DNA from: Dolomedes plantarius
Taxonomy: Eukaryota; Arthropoda; Arachnida; Araneae; Dolomedidae
Assembly: GCA_907164885.2 (NCBI GenBank)
Contig: OU015493.1
Coordinates: 121,433,693 to 121,497,692, forward strand
Direction of reading: 5' to 3'
DNA length: 64,000 nucleotides
The translations under genes and the position numbers were made by a program. The notes beneath the pieces were generated by a model. It was not told where the DNA came from. It worked only from the letters and a program-made list of their open reading frames with translations, and searched no databases. Below are positions 23,286-35,600 of this stretch, piece after piece (within the stretch, counting starts at the first letter, position 1; each line of letters begins with the position of its first letter).

Positions 23286-24694
23286 CACTGCTGGCCACCC
23301 AAATTGCAACACCAAGAAAGACAAGAGATATCATAACAAAATTTATTTTGTAGATAACATGTTGACCAAGTATCAAATGATTATATTTATAGACTTCTGT
23401 GAAGTGTGGTTTCTGCCAAAATCAGTAGCCAAAGTAGCCGCCATTGTTGGAGATCACCGCTGCCACACGCCTCGGCATTGATTCAAAGAGACTTTGGATG
23501 AGTTCTTGGGGTACAGCAGACCAAGCAACTTCCTCACGTTGCCAAAGTTGATCTGCTGTGGCAGCTGGGGAGGGAATCTGGGTCAATCGTAGAGCAACCA
23601 TGGACCACATGTTTTCTATCGGCAAAAGATCCGGAAAACGAGGCGGCCAGGGAAGCAATTCAATCTGGCGATTGACGAAGAACCGTTGGACAATGCGTGC
23701 CACGTGTGGTCGCGCATTATCCTGTTGAAATATGGCTGTGGGCAAGCCGTGAAGGTAAGGAAGGACAACTGGCTCCAACACCTCGCAGATGTAGCGCTGG
23801 CTGTTTAAAGTACCGGCAATGCGTACTAGAGGTGTGCGAGAGTGATGTCCATACCGCCCCATACCATAATACCCGGTGCAGGACCACTGTGGCGGTGCGT
23901 AACGCAGCTGTTCAGCATCCTCTCTTAACGGTGTCTCCAGACTCGAATGCGACCATCGTGGTGTTGCAGACAGAAGCGTGACTCGTCAGTAAAGACAATT
24001 TCATTCCATTCTGCCGTCCACATCCTTCTGTCATCGCACCATTGGCGGCGGAGACAACTGTGGTTCTGCGTCAAGGGTAGACAAAGCAATGGACGTCTTG
24101 TGGACAGACCACTCTGCTGTAAACGGCGTCGAATGTTACGCGCAGACACTGGATGATACGTTACAGACTGCAAGTGCTGTGCTATGGTTCGTGGTGTGGC
24201 TGAGCGATCCGTCACTGCCATGCGCACAATTTGCCTGTCATCACGTGAAGTGGTGAGCTGAGGTGGATGCGATCGAACACGCCGGTCCGTCGTTCCTTCC
24301 TGCATCCAACGATCACATATCCGCATTACAGTTGTTTGGTTTCGTCCAACACGACTACCGATTTCCCTGAAAAATAATCCACGATCTCGGTAGGCCACTA
24401 TCCTTCCTCTGTCGAACTCGGATACTTGATCAAAAGATGATCGTTGTTTTCGATTAGGCATAATTGGTCGTTTTTTTTAAAAAAAACACAAGAAAAACAC
24501 AATTGCCAAACTCGAAATCGTCGAAATCTCCAAGCCTTAAATAACGCTTTGAAATGGCGCCACAGGCGCGCGTGATGTGGGTCTGTGCTGAAATTCTAAT
24601 CATTTGCATATTTCACATCCGCTAATGCATGTTGTAAATTTCATGTTTTTTGCATGTTTCCTTCAGGGTGTTGCGGTTACAGTGGCCAGCAGTG
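23286..24694 (-). mobile_element. Tc1-like transposon, 1.4 kb, inserted in the array with TA duplication
   Basis: Terminal inverted repeats CACTGCTGGCCAC (23286) and GTGGCCAGCAGTG (to 24694), flanked by TA on both sides (23284-23285, 24695-24696). The interrupted array sequence GAATTACT-TA / TA-CTTCCTTG rejoins to the uninterrupted version seen in other units. One transposase gene on the minus strand. Confidence 0.93.
23422..24461 (-). pseudogene. Tc1-type transposase, one stop and one frameshift
   Basis: Starts MPNRKQRSSFDQVSEFDRGR. The N-terminal paired-like helix-turn-helix region includes FREIGSRVGRNQTTVMRICD and VSARNIRRRLQQSGL. The catalytic residues are present: IVFTDESRFCL (Asp), FQQDNARPHVA (Asp) and FPDLLPIENMWSMV (Glu, DD34E type). 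The frame from the start is closed by a TAA at about 23924, after RIRVWRHR. The following block ERMLNSCVTHRHSGPAPG is in the same frame, and a one-base shift at about 23860 leads to the last part, which ends NNGGYFGY. Length without the lesions would be near 340 residues, typical for the family. Two lesions only, so this is a young inactive copy. Confidence 0.9.
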
Positions 24695-27600
24695 TACTTC
24701 CTTGAAAGAACCCACTCCCGAGTAAAATTGTCCCCAAAGGAAAGATGAGTGGCTCAACTTTTATTTTAAATAGTAACTAACACTAAATGTGTCCTTGAGC
24801 AAGATATTTATAAAAAAATTAAAAATTACGAACTCAGACAACTCTAAGCATACCTCCTGTATATTCAATCACAAGCTAATTTCAAAACTTTCTTGTATAT
24901 CTATAATTTTAATCATGAACTTCCCAGACGGATCGTACCCCCGAATCCAGGTTTTCCCATATGTATCGTTTATTTCACACAGTCCCAAAGACCTTATTGC
25001 TTTGTTATGTTCCCACATCTATTGTTTTCCCTCATTTATCATTCAGTTCAGTCGGTCCATTACAAAAGATCGAGATTCCACTGAATAGGTAATATCAACA
25101 GAAAATTCTGGTAAGATGCTTCAATCTCATACCTGACTTCCGAAATAGCAGGTTTGGATCCAGAAATGATAAAAATAAAACAATGTGTCACACTTTGAAT
25201 TACTTACTTCCTTGAAAGAACCCACTGCCGAGTAAAATTAATCTCAAAGTAAACACAGGTGGTTCAACTTTTCTTTTACATAGTATCGAACACTAAATGT
25301 TTCCTCCAGCAAGATTATTTTTAAAAAATTAAAAATTTCTAACTCAGACAACTCTAAGCATACCTCCTGTATCTTCAATCCCAAGCTAATTTCAAAAGTT
25401 TCTTGTATATCTATAATTTTAATCATGAAATTCCCAGATGGATACTCCCTAATCACCGTTTTATCATATGTATCGTTTATTTCACACATTCCCACAGACC
25501 TTATCACTATTTGAATTACTTACTTTCTTGAAGGAATCCACTCCTGCGTAAAATTGTTCTCAAAGGAAAGATGAGTGGTTCAACTTTTCTTTTAGATAGT
25601 AACTAACACTAAATATTTCCTTCAGCAAGATTTTTTTTAAAAATTACTAACTCAGACACATCTAAGCATACCTCCTGTATCTTCAACCACAAGCTAATTT
25701 CAAAAGTATTACTTATTGCTTTGTAATGTTCCCATACCTATAGTTTTCCCTCATTTATCGTTCAGTTCAGTCGGTCCCTTAAAACTATAGATCGAGATTC
25801 CACTGTATAGGTAATGACTAATTCTGTTAATATGCTTCAATTTTATGCCTAATTTCCAAAGTTGCAGGTTTGGATACAGAAATGATAAAAATAAAACAGT
25901 GTGTCACTCTTTGAATTACTTACTTCCTTCAAAGAACACACTCCCGAGTAAAATTAATCTGAAAGTAAACACGGGTGGTTCAATTTTTCTTTTAGATAGT
26001 ATCTAACACTAAATGATTCCTCCAGCAAGATTTTTTTAAAAAAATTAAAAATTACTAACTCAGACAACTCTAAGCATACCTCTTGTATCTTCAGCCATAA
26101 TCTAATTTCAAAAGTTACTCATATACCTATAATTTTAATCATCAAATTCCCAGATCCCAATCCCTCATCGATCTTTCCCCCGAATCATCGTTTTCCCATA
26201 TGTATCGTTTATTTCACACATTCCCAAAGACCATATTGCGTTGTTATGATCCCGCATCTATTGTTTTCCCTCAGTTCAGTCGGTTCCTTAAAACGATAGA
26301 TCGAGATTCCACTGTATAGGTAATATCAAAAGAAAATTCTGGTAAGATGCTTCAATTTCAGACATGATTTCCGAAGTAGCAGGTTTGGATACAGAAATGA
26401 TAAAATTAAAACAGTGTGTCACTTTTTGAATTACTTACTTCCTTGAAAGAACCCACTCCCGAGTAAAATTAATCTCAAAGTAAACACGGGTGGTTCAACT
26501 TTTCTTTTAGATAGTATCTAACACTAAATGTTTCCTCCAGCAAGATTTTTATAAAAATATTAAAAATTACTAACTCAGACAACTCTAAGCTTACCTCCTG
26601 TATCTTCAACCCCAAGCTAATTTCGAAAGTTTCTTGTATATCTATAATTTTAATCATGAAACACCCAGATGGATCGTACCCCCGAATCATCTTTTTCCCA
26701 TATGTATCGTTTATTTCACACATTCCCAAAGACCTTATCACTATTTGAATTACTTACTTCCTTGAAGGAACCCACTCCTGCGTAAAATTGTTCTCAAAGG
26801 AAAGATGAGTGGTTCAACTTTTCTTTTAGATAGTAACTAACACTAAATGTTTCCTTCAGCAAGATTTTTAAAAAAAATTACTAACTGAGACAACTCTAAG
26901 CATACCTCCTGTATCTTCAACCCCAAGCTAATTTCAAAAGTATTGCTTATTGCTTTGTTATGTTCCCAAACCTATTGTTTTCCCTCATTTATCGTTCAGT
27001 TGGTCCCTTAAAACAATAGATCGAGATTCCACTGTATAGGTAATATCAACAGAAAATTCTGTTAAGATGCTTCAATTTTATTCCTGATTTCCGAAGTAGC
27101 AGATTTGGATACAGAAATGATAAAAATAAAAGTGGATCACTCTTCGAATTACTTACTTCCTCGAAAGAACCCACTCCTCAGTAAAATTTTCTCAAAGGAA
27201 AGATGAGTGGTTCAACTTATCTTTTAAATAGTAACTAACACTAAAGGTTTCCTCCAGCAAGATTTTTATAAAAAAATTAAAAATTACTAACTCAGACAAC
27301 TCTAAGAATACATCCTGTATCTTCAACCACAAGCTAATTTCAAAAGTTTCTTGTATATCTATAATTTTAATCATGAAATTCCCAGATCGATCGTACCCCC
27401 AAATCATTGTTTTCCCATATGTATCCTTTATTGCACACAGTCCCAAAGACCTTATTGCTTTGTTATGTACCCACATCTATTGTTATCCCTCATTTATCGT
27501 TCAGTTCAGTCGGTCCCTTAAAACAATAGATCGAGATTCCACTGTATAGGTAATATCAACAGAAAATTTTGTTAAGATGCTTCAATTTTATGCCTGATTT

Positions 27601-27750
27601 CCGGAGTAGCAGGTTTTGATCCAGAAATGATAAGAATAAAACAGCGTGTCACTATTTGAATTACTTACTTCCTTGAAAGAACCCACTCCCGAGTAAAATT
27701 GTCCCCAAAGGAAAGATTAGTGGCTCAAATTTCTTTTAAATAGTAACTTC

Positions 27751-28070
27751 AGTATAACTTCATTAACCCCAAAAACCTTAAATTAATATATATGAGTTTA
27801 ATTTACAACTATAACAATGTATGTTTATAAATGTTATAAAATCAGACCTGTAAATATTTTTTTTTTATGATTGGTTTAATGTTATGGTTTCAAGTTAAAA
27901 GCCAATAAAAATATAGAAAATTTAGCCTAATGTACAATGAGGCCCCCTTTAAATTTTATTTTTGAAATCCATTAATTAAATTTTTTTTCTCTAATCTTGA
28001 TTGATTAAAAATAGAAAAGATGCAAACTCTTTACAAAGTCACTACAGACATGTGAACATTGTTTTAGAAT
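27751..28070. other. AT-rich spacer between array and the BET gene 3' end
   Basis: No repeat unit sequence and no coding frame recognised. Confidence 0.35.
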
Positions 28071-29563
28071 TTTATTTATTTTAGAAAATTTCTAATGCAC
28101 ATTTGATGTAACTTGCAAAGTTCATGATTGTGTAAGATGACGTACATCACTAACTGTGAATATACCATCAAACTTGAAAAATAACAAGACTATTTTACAG
28201 ATCCATTTTGAATAAGAAACATAATCGCATGTTCTTAAGAAAATAGGAAGGACTGTACAGAAATAGGGACAAACAAAATTAGAGACAACAAATTTTTAAA
28301 TTTGATTTTAAAATACTTCTATAATTTAAATAATTTTTAATTAAAAGAACCTAATAGGTGGTCATTTCATAACATCTTATAAGTCGAACAGAAACAATGA
28401 TACAAAATGTACACATAAACAAGACATAATTTTCGAGTTTGAGTTCAGATGTAGCCCAATGTTAATGACATCACGCAAGAAAATCGATTTTAATTACAAA
28501 GAGGTAAAAACATTAATCTTGTGAATATCACAAATGAAAACAATCATGATGCTTTGCTTGAAATAAAATAAATGCATTTTTTTTTTAATGACTTCATGAT
28601 AAATAAATAAGACAAGAGGTAGTGTGACGTCAAATTATATTTTAAAATTTTAGGACATGCAAGGTAATGCATATAAATACAAAAAAAAAAGTTTTGGACA
28701 CACTATACTCAAATGACAATACCTTGCACTAACATCAAAATATATACACAAGCTGATGAACATTCCATCTTCAAATAAATTAAATTTCATTCTTGTTGAA
28801 TCTTTACAAAGTCTTGCATGCTGCTGGACTATGACAATGGAAAGACTGTGCTCCTTTTCAGCATGTAGACTTGCACGAAATCCAACATTTGATAATCAGA
28901 TTACTGGCCCCATACCAAATATAAGTACTTCAATAAACACACTGTCCAATGCCAGTCAAAGATGTTTATGCATTTGACGACACAGCATTGTTAAATTTCC
29001 ACAGTGTTGCACTCTTTTTGAGCTCAGTAATGAGAGTGAAATTGTTTCTATTTTTTTCTTCTTTTGCATATGTATCTCTGTAAATCTTAAATCTAAAAAA
29101 TCAATGCTATGGGTAGTGAAACGTATGAGTACAAAAGTTGGTACACTTCCATATTTAATTATACTTTATGCACTATTGCTAAAACTTGAGATGAGCAATG
29201 TGCTCACCAGAATGAGACTTCATAAGTTTCAGACCTTACTACCTCTTGCAAGATGCAGTATCAAATGAAAAATGTTCTTTTATTATACAAAGAGATGAAA
29301 AATTTAGTCTTTGCATTTAAGTTCTTCAAGCTTGGCAGCCCTGATGAGAGGAATGAAGTATTGCATACAAAGGCATATGAATATGCTTTTAGTTGATTCA
29401 AAAATGTGCTCTCATGAATATACACATTAATGCAGAAGCACATCTTGATTGTGGAACCAAGTACCACTCAGTTCAGTCTGTTCAGTGTTTCATTACAACT
29501 ATTTACAATTTTTTGACTTTAGCAACTTGATAGTTCAACTACCACATTGTTGCATTAAAAACA
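28071..29563 (-). other. Putative 3' UTR and poly(A) signals of the BET gene
   Basis: Downstream of the stop there is AT-rich sequence without convincing coding content. Possible AATAAA signals on the minus strand lie at 29279-29284 and, doubled, at 28071-28080. The true transcript end cannot be decided from sequence alone. Confidence 0.35.
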
Positions 29564-29629
29564 TCACAAATTTTCTTCAAATGTAGACATAATATCACTT
29601 TGTCTATTCATATCGATATGACTTGCCCT
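29564..29629 (-). CDS. fs(1)h: BET gene coding exon 21: C-terminal motif (P-TEFb-contacting type) and stop
   Basis: 21 codons plus [23 protein letters not shown] and a final leucine. This matches the C-terminal motif of BRD4/BRDT/fs(1)h long isoforms (IDMN.QSDIM..FEENL), which binds P-TEFb. Acceptor TTTTTCAG. It is too short to appear as a long open frame, and shows that the long isoform is encoded here. Confidence 0.92.
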   Translation of the reverse strand, partial: RASHIDMNRQSDIMSTFEENL

Positions 29630-32600
29630 CTGAAAAAGAATGAAAAAAAAATATAGTACTCAATCAGAAACAAATATACAGATATATATGCATGCATCTC
29701 TTAAAGAAAATAAAAAAAATTAACTTCTGATACTTCACTCTCAATTTATGCCCCTTCCACGCAAATACCATTTGGTACAAGAAGGAAAAATAAATCATTG
29801 TAGTACTAGCATTTATTCAAATTAAATATGTTAAACAATCACAGAATCTGTCCTAAAAAGTATTGTTCATGAGTTTCTAAGTTGATTCCCCGGTTACATC
29901 ATACAAATTAAAGAGTTTACAGTTAACATGTTCTGCTGCACTGAATTTTTTTTTCTTAAATATTTATGATAATCCAAAATTAAACTAAAGGATATCAAAT
30001 CCTAACCACATATAATGCATAAAACTTTCAACTTTGAATTAAGAACAATAAAAAGCAAAACCACACCCTTAAATACAGATAAGACTGCTATTATGAGTAC
30101 CCCACATTGTTCACACTCTATATTTAAAGAAAAGATTAAGCATTCTTAAGAACCCCTCTTTTTTATTTTCTAATTTCAAAGACCTATTTCTTATACACAG
30201 CTTACTTTATATTAAAATATGAGATAAAAACAGAGCCCAAAATATTAGATAATGTCTAAGTGGGTCATATTTAAGTTAAATTTATGAGATTTTAGATAAA
30301 AACAGATCCTGAAACATTAGATAATGTCTAAGTCAGCCATATTTAAATTATTACATTATATAATTCTTAGTGCTCCAATGCAACAAACTAACCATTTTAC
30401 ATGATATTTTATTAATGCACTCTTCCATTAATAATTGAACATGTATGGAATTAAAGAACAAATGATGTAAAACTAAAAAATAAAATTTTCCAGTTAATAG
30501 AGGAGAGAATCAAGGAAAGAATTACAAATAATCTCGAACCACAAGCTAGTTGTCTTTACACAAATCAATTACACCAAGTATAATTGAATCGGTCATTTTG
30601 AAAAGGAGTCATCTTCATTTATAAAAATTTTTCACGAGAAGCAAAAAACTATAACCTGCCTTCATGCATTATTAGTTAGATTAAATTTAATATTTATTAT
30701 GTTTATAAGGCATCAGTACTGATGCAAAAATATAATTTGTTACTATTTTTTTGAAGGGGGGAAAAAAAAGGGGGGGAGTGGCGATGAGTTTTTGAAAAGT
30801 GGAGATTACTCCTTTTCAAAATGACCGATTCAATTATACTGAATACCCTATATATTTACAGTTAAAGACAATAGTATTAAAAAAGTTTTTGTTCACAATT
30901 TATTTTAAAATATTAATGCGCAACTTACAGCCTCTCTTCTCCTTTTCTCTTGTTCTCGCCGTCGCAGTTCTTCTCTTTCACTAAGAGCTGGGGATGGCAC
31001 AGGAGCTGGAGAGTCTGGTTTAGCTGCTATAACAGGAGTCAAAGGAATGCTCTCCTCCCGTCTGGCTGAAATTGAATCTTTTTGCTGTTGTTGTTGCTGC
31101 TGTTGAGTTTTTCTAGCTCGCTCTAAAGCTTCTTCCTCCTCTCTTTCCCTAATAAGATTATTTGAAATTTACCTCTTATTGTAAATGCATGTATTCATAT
31201 CAGAAATGACTAACTGACAGTTCACAAACAAGACAGCAGATGTAAAAAGAGTTTCGTTGAAACTTAGTAAACTCAATCCCCACAATTTATCAACATACAT
31301 GTTTTATTAATCTTTTATACAGCTAATGCACAAAAATAAAATGAAATTAAGATCTCAAAGTGGGAATTTTAAAACAAAATAATTTGATATATTGACAGAG
31401 TCCTTTGAATTTCAGAAAAGGAGGAAATAAGGTAACTACCAAATTTTCAATTGGTAAGCCACAACTAGCAAAAATTACAGAATCAAATTTTGTTGTTTGC
31501 AGCATATACATTGAAAACGTCTCAGTCATCATTTAGCCTCGTCTGTCATTATTACAAAGTTTTACAGATATGAGAAATAAAAGAACTTTAAATATTCAGT
31601 ACAATGATAAAATTTGCAATATACAACAGGAAAACACAATTTTTTAGGAACCTTAAAAATGGGCAAAAGAGTTCAATTTTTCCAGCATTTTAATCCCTTG
31701 GCCAAACTCTATTCAAATTTCACAAATAAGGAGGAAATTACTACTAGTGCCATAAATTCATTAGCCTGGTAAAACACATGCTTTAAAATTCCTATTTTCT
31801 ATATCATGTCAATTTCCCAAGATACTTAATCTCCAATAATATTTAACTTGAGAAAAAATAAAAATTAACCAATGAAAACATGAAAAATTTTCTATTATGA
31901 GGGAACCCAATTACAGAACCACTAGACCAACTCTTAAAAAATCAAAAAAAATTGAAAAAAAGTAGAGGAGAAGGTGGGATTATGGACCCTACATTTATTA
32001 TGAACCCCTTAATATCTGCCCTATGCGCAGGTGCAGCCACTAATTATAGCTGTGATCTAGAACCCCTAGGTGGCTGCAATGGATAGTCAAGATCATTGAC
32101 TCCAGTTCACTCGCGAATGATGTCCTGTGGCCAATTGTTTGTTTTTCGAGTTTTCAAACTTTTTCTAAGGAAAAATAAAATGTGAAAACTTTACATATCT
32201 ACTACTATGTTTTGTGAAAACCAATTCCTGTGCCTTGTTCTACACAACATGAAGTTCCTTTTGAGCTAGTTCGAAACTAAATTCGATGTAACTCATAATG
32301 TGAAAAATGAGTTTGTTTCCAAGATGGCATTGTTTGAAATATGGACCCCATGAGTGCTGGTATTATGGACCCGGGTCCATATTAATAACAACTGGTTTCG
32401 ATAACGTAATAATGTGTCCATGAGAAAATGTGATTCCACAGATGATTTAATTGTGATACATTTTATTTTCATGTTTTGTAATCCTTTTCAGTTATTCTGG
32501 AAGTTAAGAATTCTACAGCTGAATGTGGTTCTCTGTTAACTGTGGTTTGTTGCATGAGTGCTGGGGGAACATATTTTCCACCAATGATAATATTTCCTCG

Positions 32601-35600
32601 TAAAATCTTAATGGATCAGCTTACGAATGGAGCCCAATCCGGAGCAATTGGAAAAGCTCATCCCTCTGGGTGGATACAAGCCCATATGTTTACAGAGATG
32701 GCCCAGACCAGCAAGTAGCATCGTGCATCTTCTGTGAAGGTGCATTGAAAGATGACACATGAAGAGAACTTTGGATTCGTTGTGGGATGAGTCTACACTG
32801 GACTCATTCTGTGTGCACCGGAGTCGAAGCTGAGTTTTATATTTGCATCTTTTGTCGCCAAAATTGAAGTTTATTTTTTATATAGATAATATTTGATCAT
32901 CCAGCTGTTTAATAAAATATTATCTTTCTTTCACTTTTTCATTTCCAGCTGTTTAATAAATAGATAAATGATTTTTTTGGTAAAAAAGGTGGGGGTCCAT
33001 ATTACCCTCCACTTTGGGTCACTTGCAAGTTTTGACTTTTTTCACTTATTTGATTGTATACTTCTTAAACTTTAATTTAACGGCAAATCCTCTTACGGAT
33101 GTTTAGATGATGAGTTGTGGAAGAGGTTAGAGCCCCAAAATATGAAAATTAGTCTTTGGTATGACCACAGTGAGCCTAAAACAAAAGGGGGGGGGGGTCC
33201 ATAATCCCACCTTCACCTCTATTTCTAACCCATTCAAAAAGCTAGTTCCTTCAATGCAATAGAGAATTCTTACCACTAAGGTGAACTATCTGATTTTTAC
33301 AATTACCTATAGCATAGCCATTCAACATTGGATCTCAGATTTCATTTTATGAATTGCTGAAAGACTACAAAATTTCCAGAATAATGAAATTCTTACAACT
33401 GAAACAATATTCAAGAGAAACTGCTGGTTTTAGCAGTCATTTCTGTATTATATCCACTTTCAAACCTGCCAACCTCAGTAAAAGCAAAATCCTGCAATAT
33501 TCTACTGTGCATAAAATAATCGAGATAACACAAAATAGTATAGTAAAAAATCATAAAAGAATTATAATATATACTTACTTATAGTTTATAGGAACTCTTT
33601 AATAATATTACATAGTTCAAAATATTTCTTTGCTGTTCAGCACAACTTAAAATTATAATATTAAACAAAAGTTATAAATTTGAAATTTGTAATCATACAT
33701 TTTAATGTACATCATATTTACCCTAGCAGGGACCCCAGCAGTCGATATTTTGAGCACCTCTATTTCTTTATAATGTTTGTTTTAATTAATTGCAGAAAAT
33801 CTTGAAATTTTTGTAGCTGATTTTGCTCTTTTTAAAAATTCATTGTCAAATTGTTCTTCATAACAGTGTACTTGTGGGTTCGATTAGCATATTAGCAAAT
33901 TTTCTAAGGTTTCCCTAGATATAGATGACCTGAACTGAGTAGATATAATTGTATGTAATTAAAAATCCGGAAATAATAGTGTCCATTCCAGAAACCCGGA
34001 AGACGTATTAAAAATCCGGCATTGCCGGGGTAAATCCGGAAAGTTGGCAGGTCTGCACTTTATTTCATTTAGATCACTTGCACAGTGATTATGAGTACAA
34101 CTCAATTCCACTAGAAACCTTCTAAGAACTAAACATTTGACATACTACACAGAATACTGATTCAAACATAAAAATATTATGAACTAATGATAAAAAATAA
34201 ATAAATAAATAAACAGCCAATAGTATGATTTTAATTTAAAGCACACTAAAATAAACAATTACCTTTGCTTCTCACGTTCTATACGTAATCGCTCTTTCTC
34301 CGCCTGTTCTTTTTGATGCCGCCTTAATTCTTGCTGCTCATACAGCTGCCTTTGCTAAAATATAAAATTAATTAAAAACTTAATTACAGAGTAACATAGA
34401 CTTAAGGAAGTTCTAGACCACTAAAGCTAGCACAAAACACAGCATGTAGGTTTTCTAGAATGTTGGATATATTGATAAAACTGTTCATGAAGTTTAAGAA
34501 CATTTTCAAATCATTATATTAAAAAAAACTATGGGGAAAAGGGGAGCAGAGAGAGAGTCGAATCAGAAGCCCTAGCAAGAAAAATAAAATTCTAAATAGA
34601 TCAATGAATCCACTTCTTTTTTAAAACATAAATTAAGGAACACTTATTCCAAAGATATTAATACAGCATTAATTTTCATGATGTAAATCAGATTGACTAA
34701 TTCAGAACAATGTAATCAATATTCAAACTCTAATAGCAGATTCCCCCCTCCCCTGACTTTTCCCAGACTATTTGAATTGTTTAAAACCTGATTAACTCAT
34801 AAGCCTTATATTTTATTGTTATGGTAACACCATTTAAAGTTATTTTAATCTCCCTTGTTCTAAGCTTGGTTTCAAAAGAGTATCCAATACAACACATATG
34901 ATATGGGATGTATATCTATCCTATGTATATAAAATAATCCACTCAAATATGTAACATTTTCTATTCCAAGTGTATCCCATTTAATGAAATACCTGTAAAA
35001 TAACCTGACGCTTCTCCAATGGACATTTCCACTTTCGGTTTATTAAAAAAAGCCTTAGGAAAACAACATCAAAGAAGACTGAAGGGGCTTTGAAAAACGG
35101 TCAAAGAGGAATGGGGTAAAATTGATAAGACAGTACTAGGAAAAAGTTTACTTCCATGAAAAATTCGAGCTAGAGCTATTGTCAAGAACTATGGCTATCA
35201 GATAGAAGCAAATCGCCACAAAAAAGACAGCATTTATACATAGAACTTAACCATCAAAATTGTTTCCATAAAGTGTGAACGACCTTCTATATAATAAATA
35301 AGAAATGTACTTCATAGCATATTTGTTAACATAAAAAGACCACATATTTTTTTTTTAAATAAAAAACTATTTTTCAATGTGGTACAGGAAACTTATGTGT
35401 ATTAGTAATTTAAGAATTACTATGTATTGAGAAAAAGTTAGAATTGCCATGTATCATATTTGGAAATTGAGCAGAATATCAATAAAAATATAAAAGGTAG
35501 ATCAAATATTTGATTTATTCAAAAATATTAAACACACCTTATCCATTTTTTCTTTCGCTTGCTTCTTAAATTGTTGAAAACTATCCATTGCTGTGGACTT

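Larger units (their letters stand above)
20105..27750 (+). repeat. Tandem repeat array (satellite-like), basic period about 510 bp, about 13 units
   Basis: The landmark GATAAAAATAAAAC recurs near 20189, 20608, 21023, 21535, 22046, 22549, 22738, 23249, 25168, 25888, 26402 (variant), 27120 and 27628. Intervals of 503-514 bp are full units, 415-419 bp are units lacking an internal stretch, and 189 bp is a partial unit. The 720 and 718 bp intervals are a unit plus a truncated one. Every full unit carries a pogo-MITE right half ending ATCGAGATTCCACTG. The array is interrupted at 23286-24694 by a Tc1 element. Open frames of about 90 codons occur in several units but no known protein motif was seen. 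Confidence 0.9.

Noticed and set aside
23697..24156. Plus-strand frames of 69-94 codons
   Set aside because: Antisense shadows of the Tc1 transposase.
19857..25088. Plus-strand frames of 60-99 codons in the tandem array
   Set aside because: They repeat with the array unit, shift between units and have no recognised motif.
20105..27750. CRISPR-like repeat array
   Set aside because: Units are about 500 bp with no short repeat/unique spacer pattern, and the sequence is eukaryotic.
28756..28977. 73-codon plus-strand frame opposite the BET 3' region
   Set aside because: No recognised motif or promoter; treated as chance.
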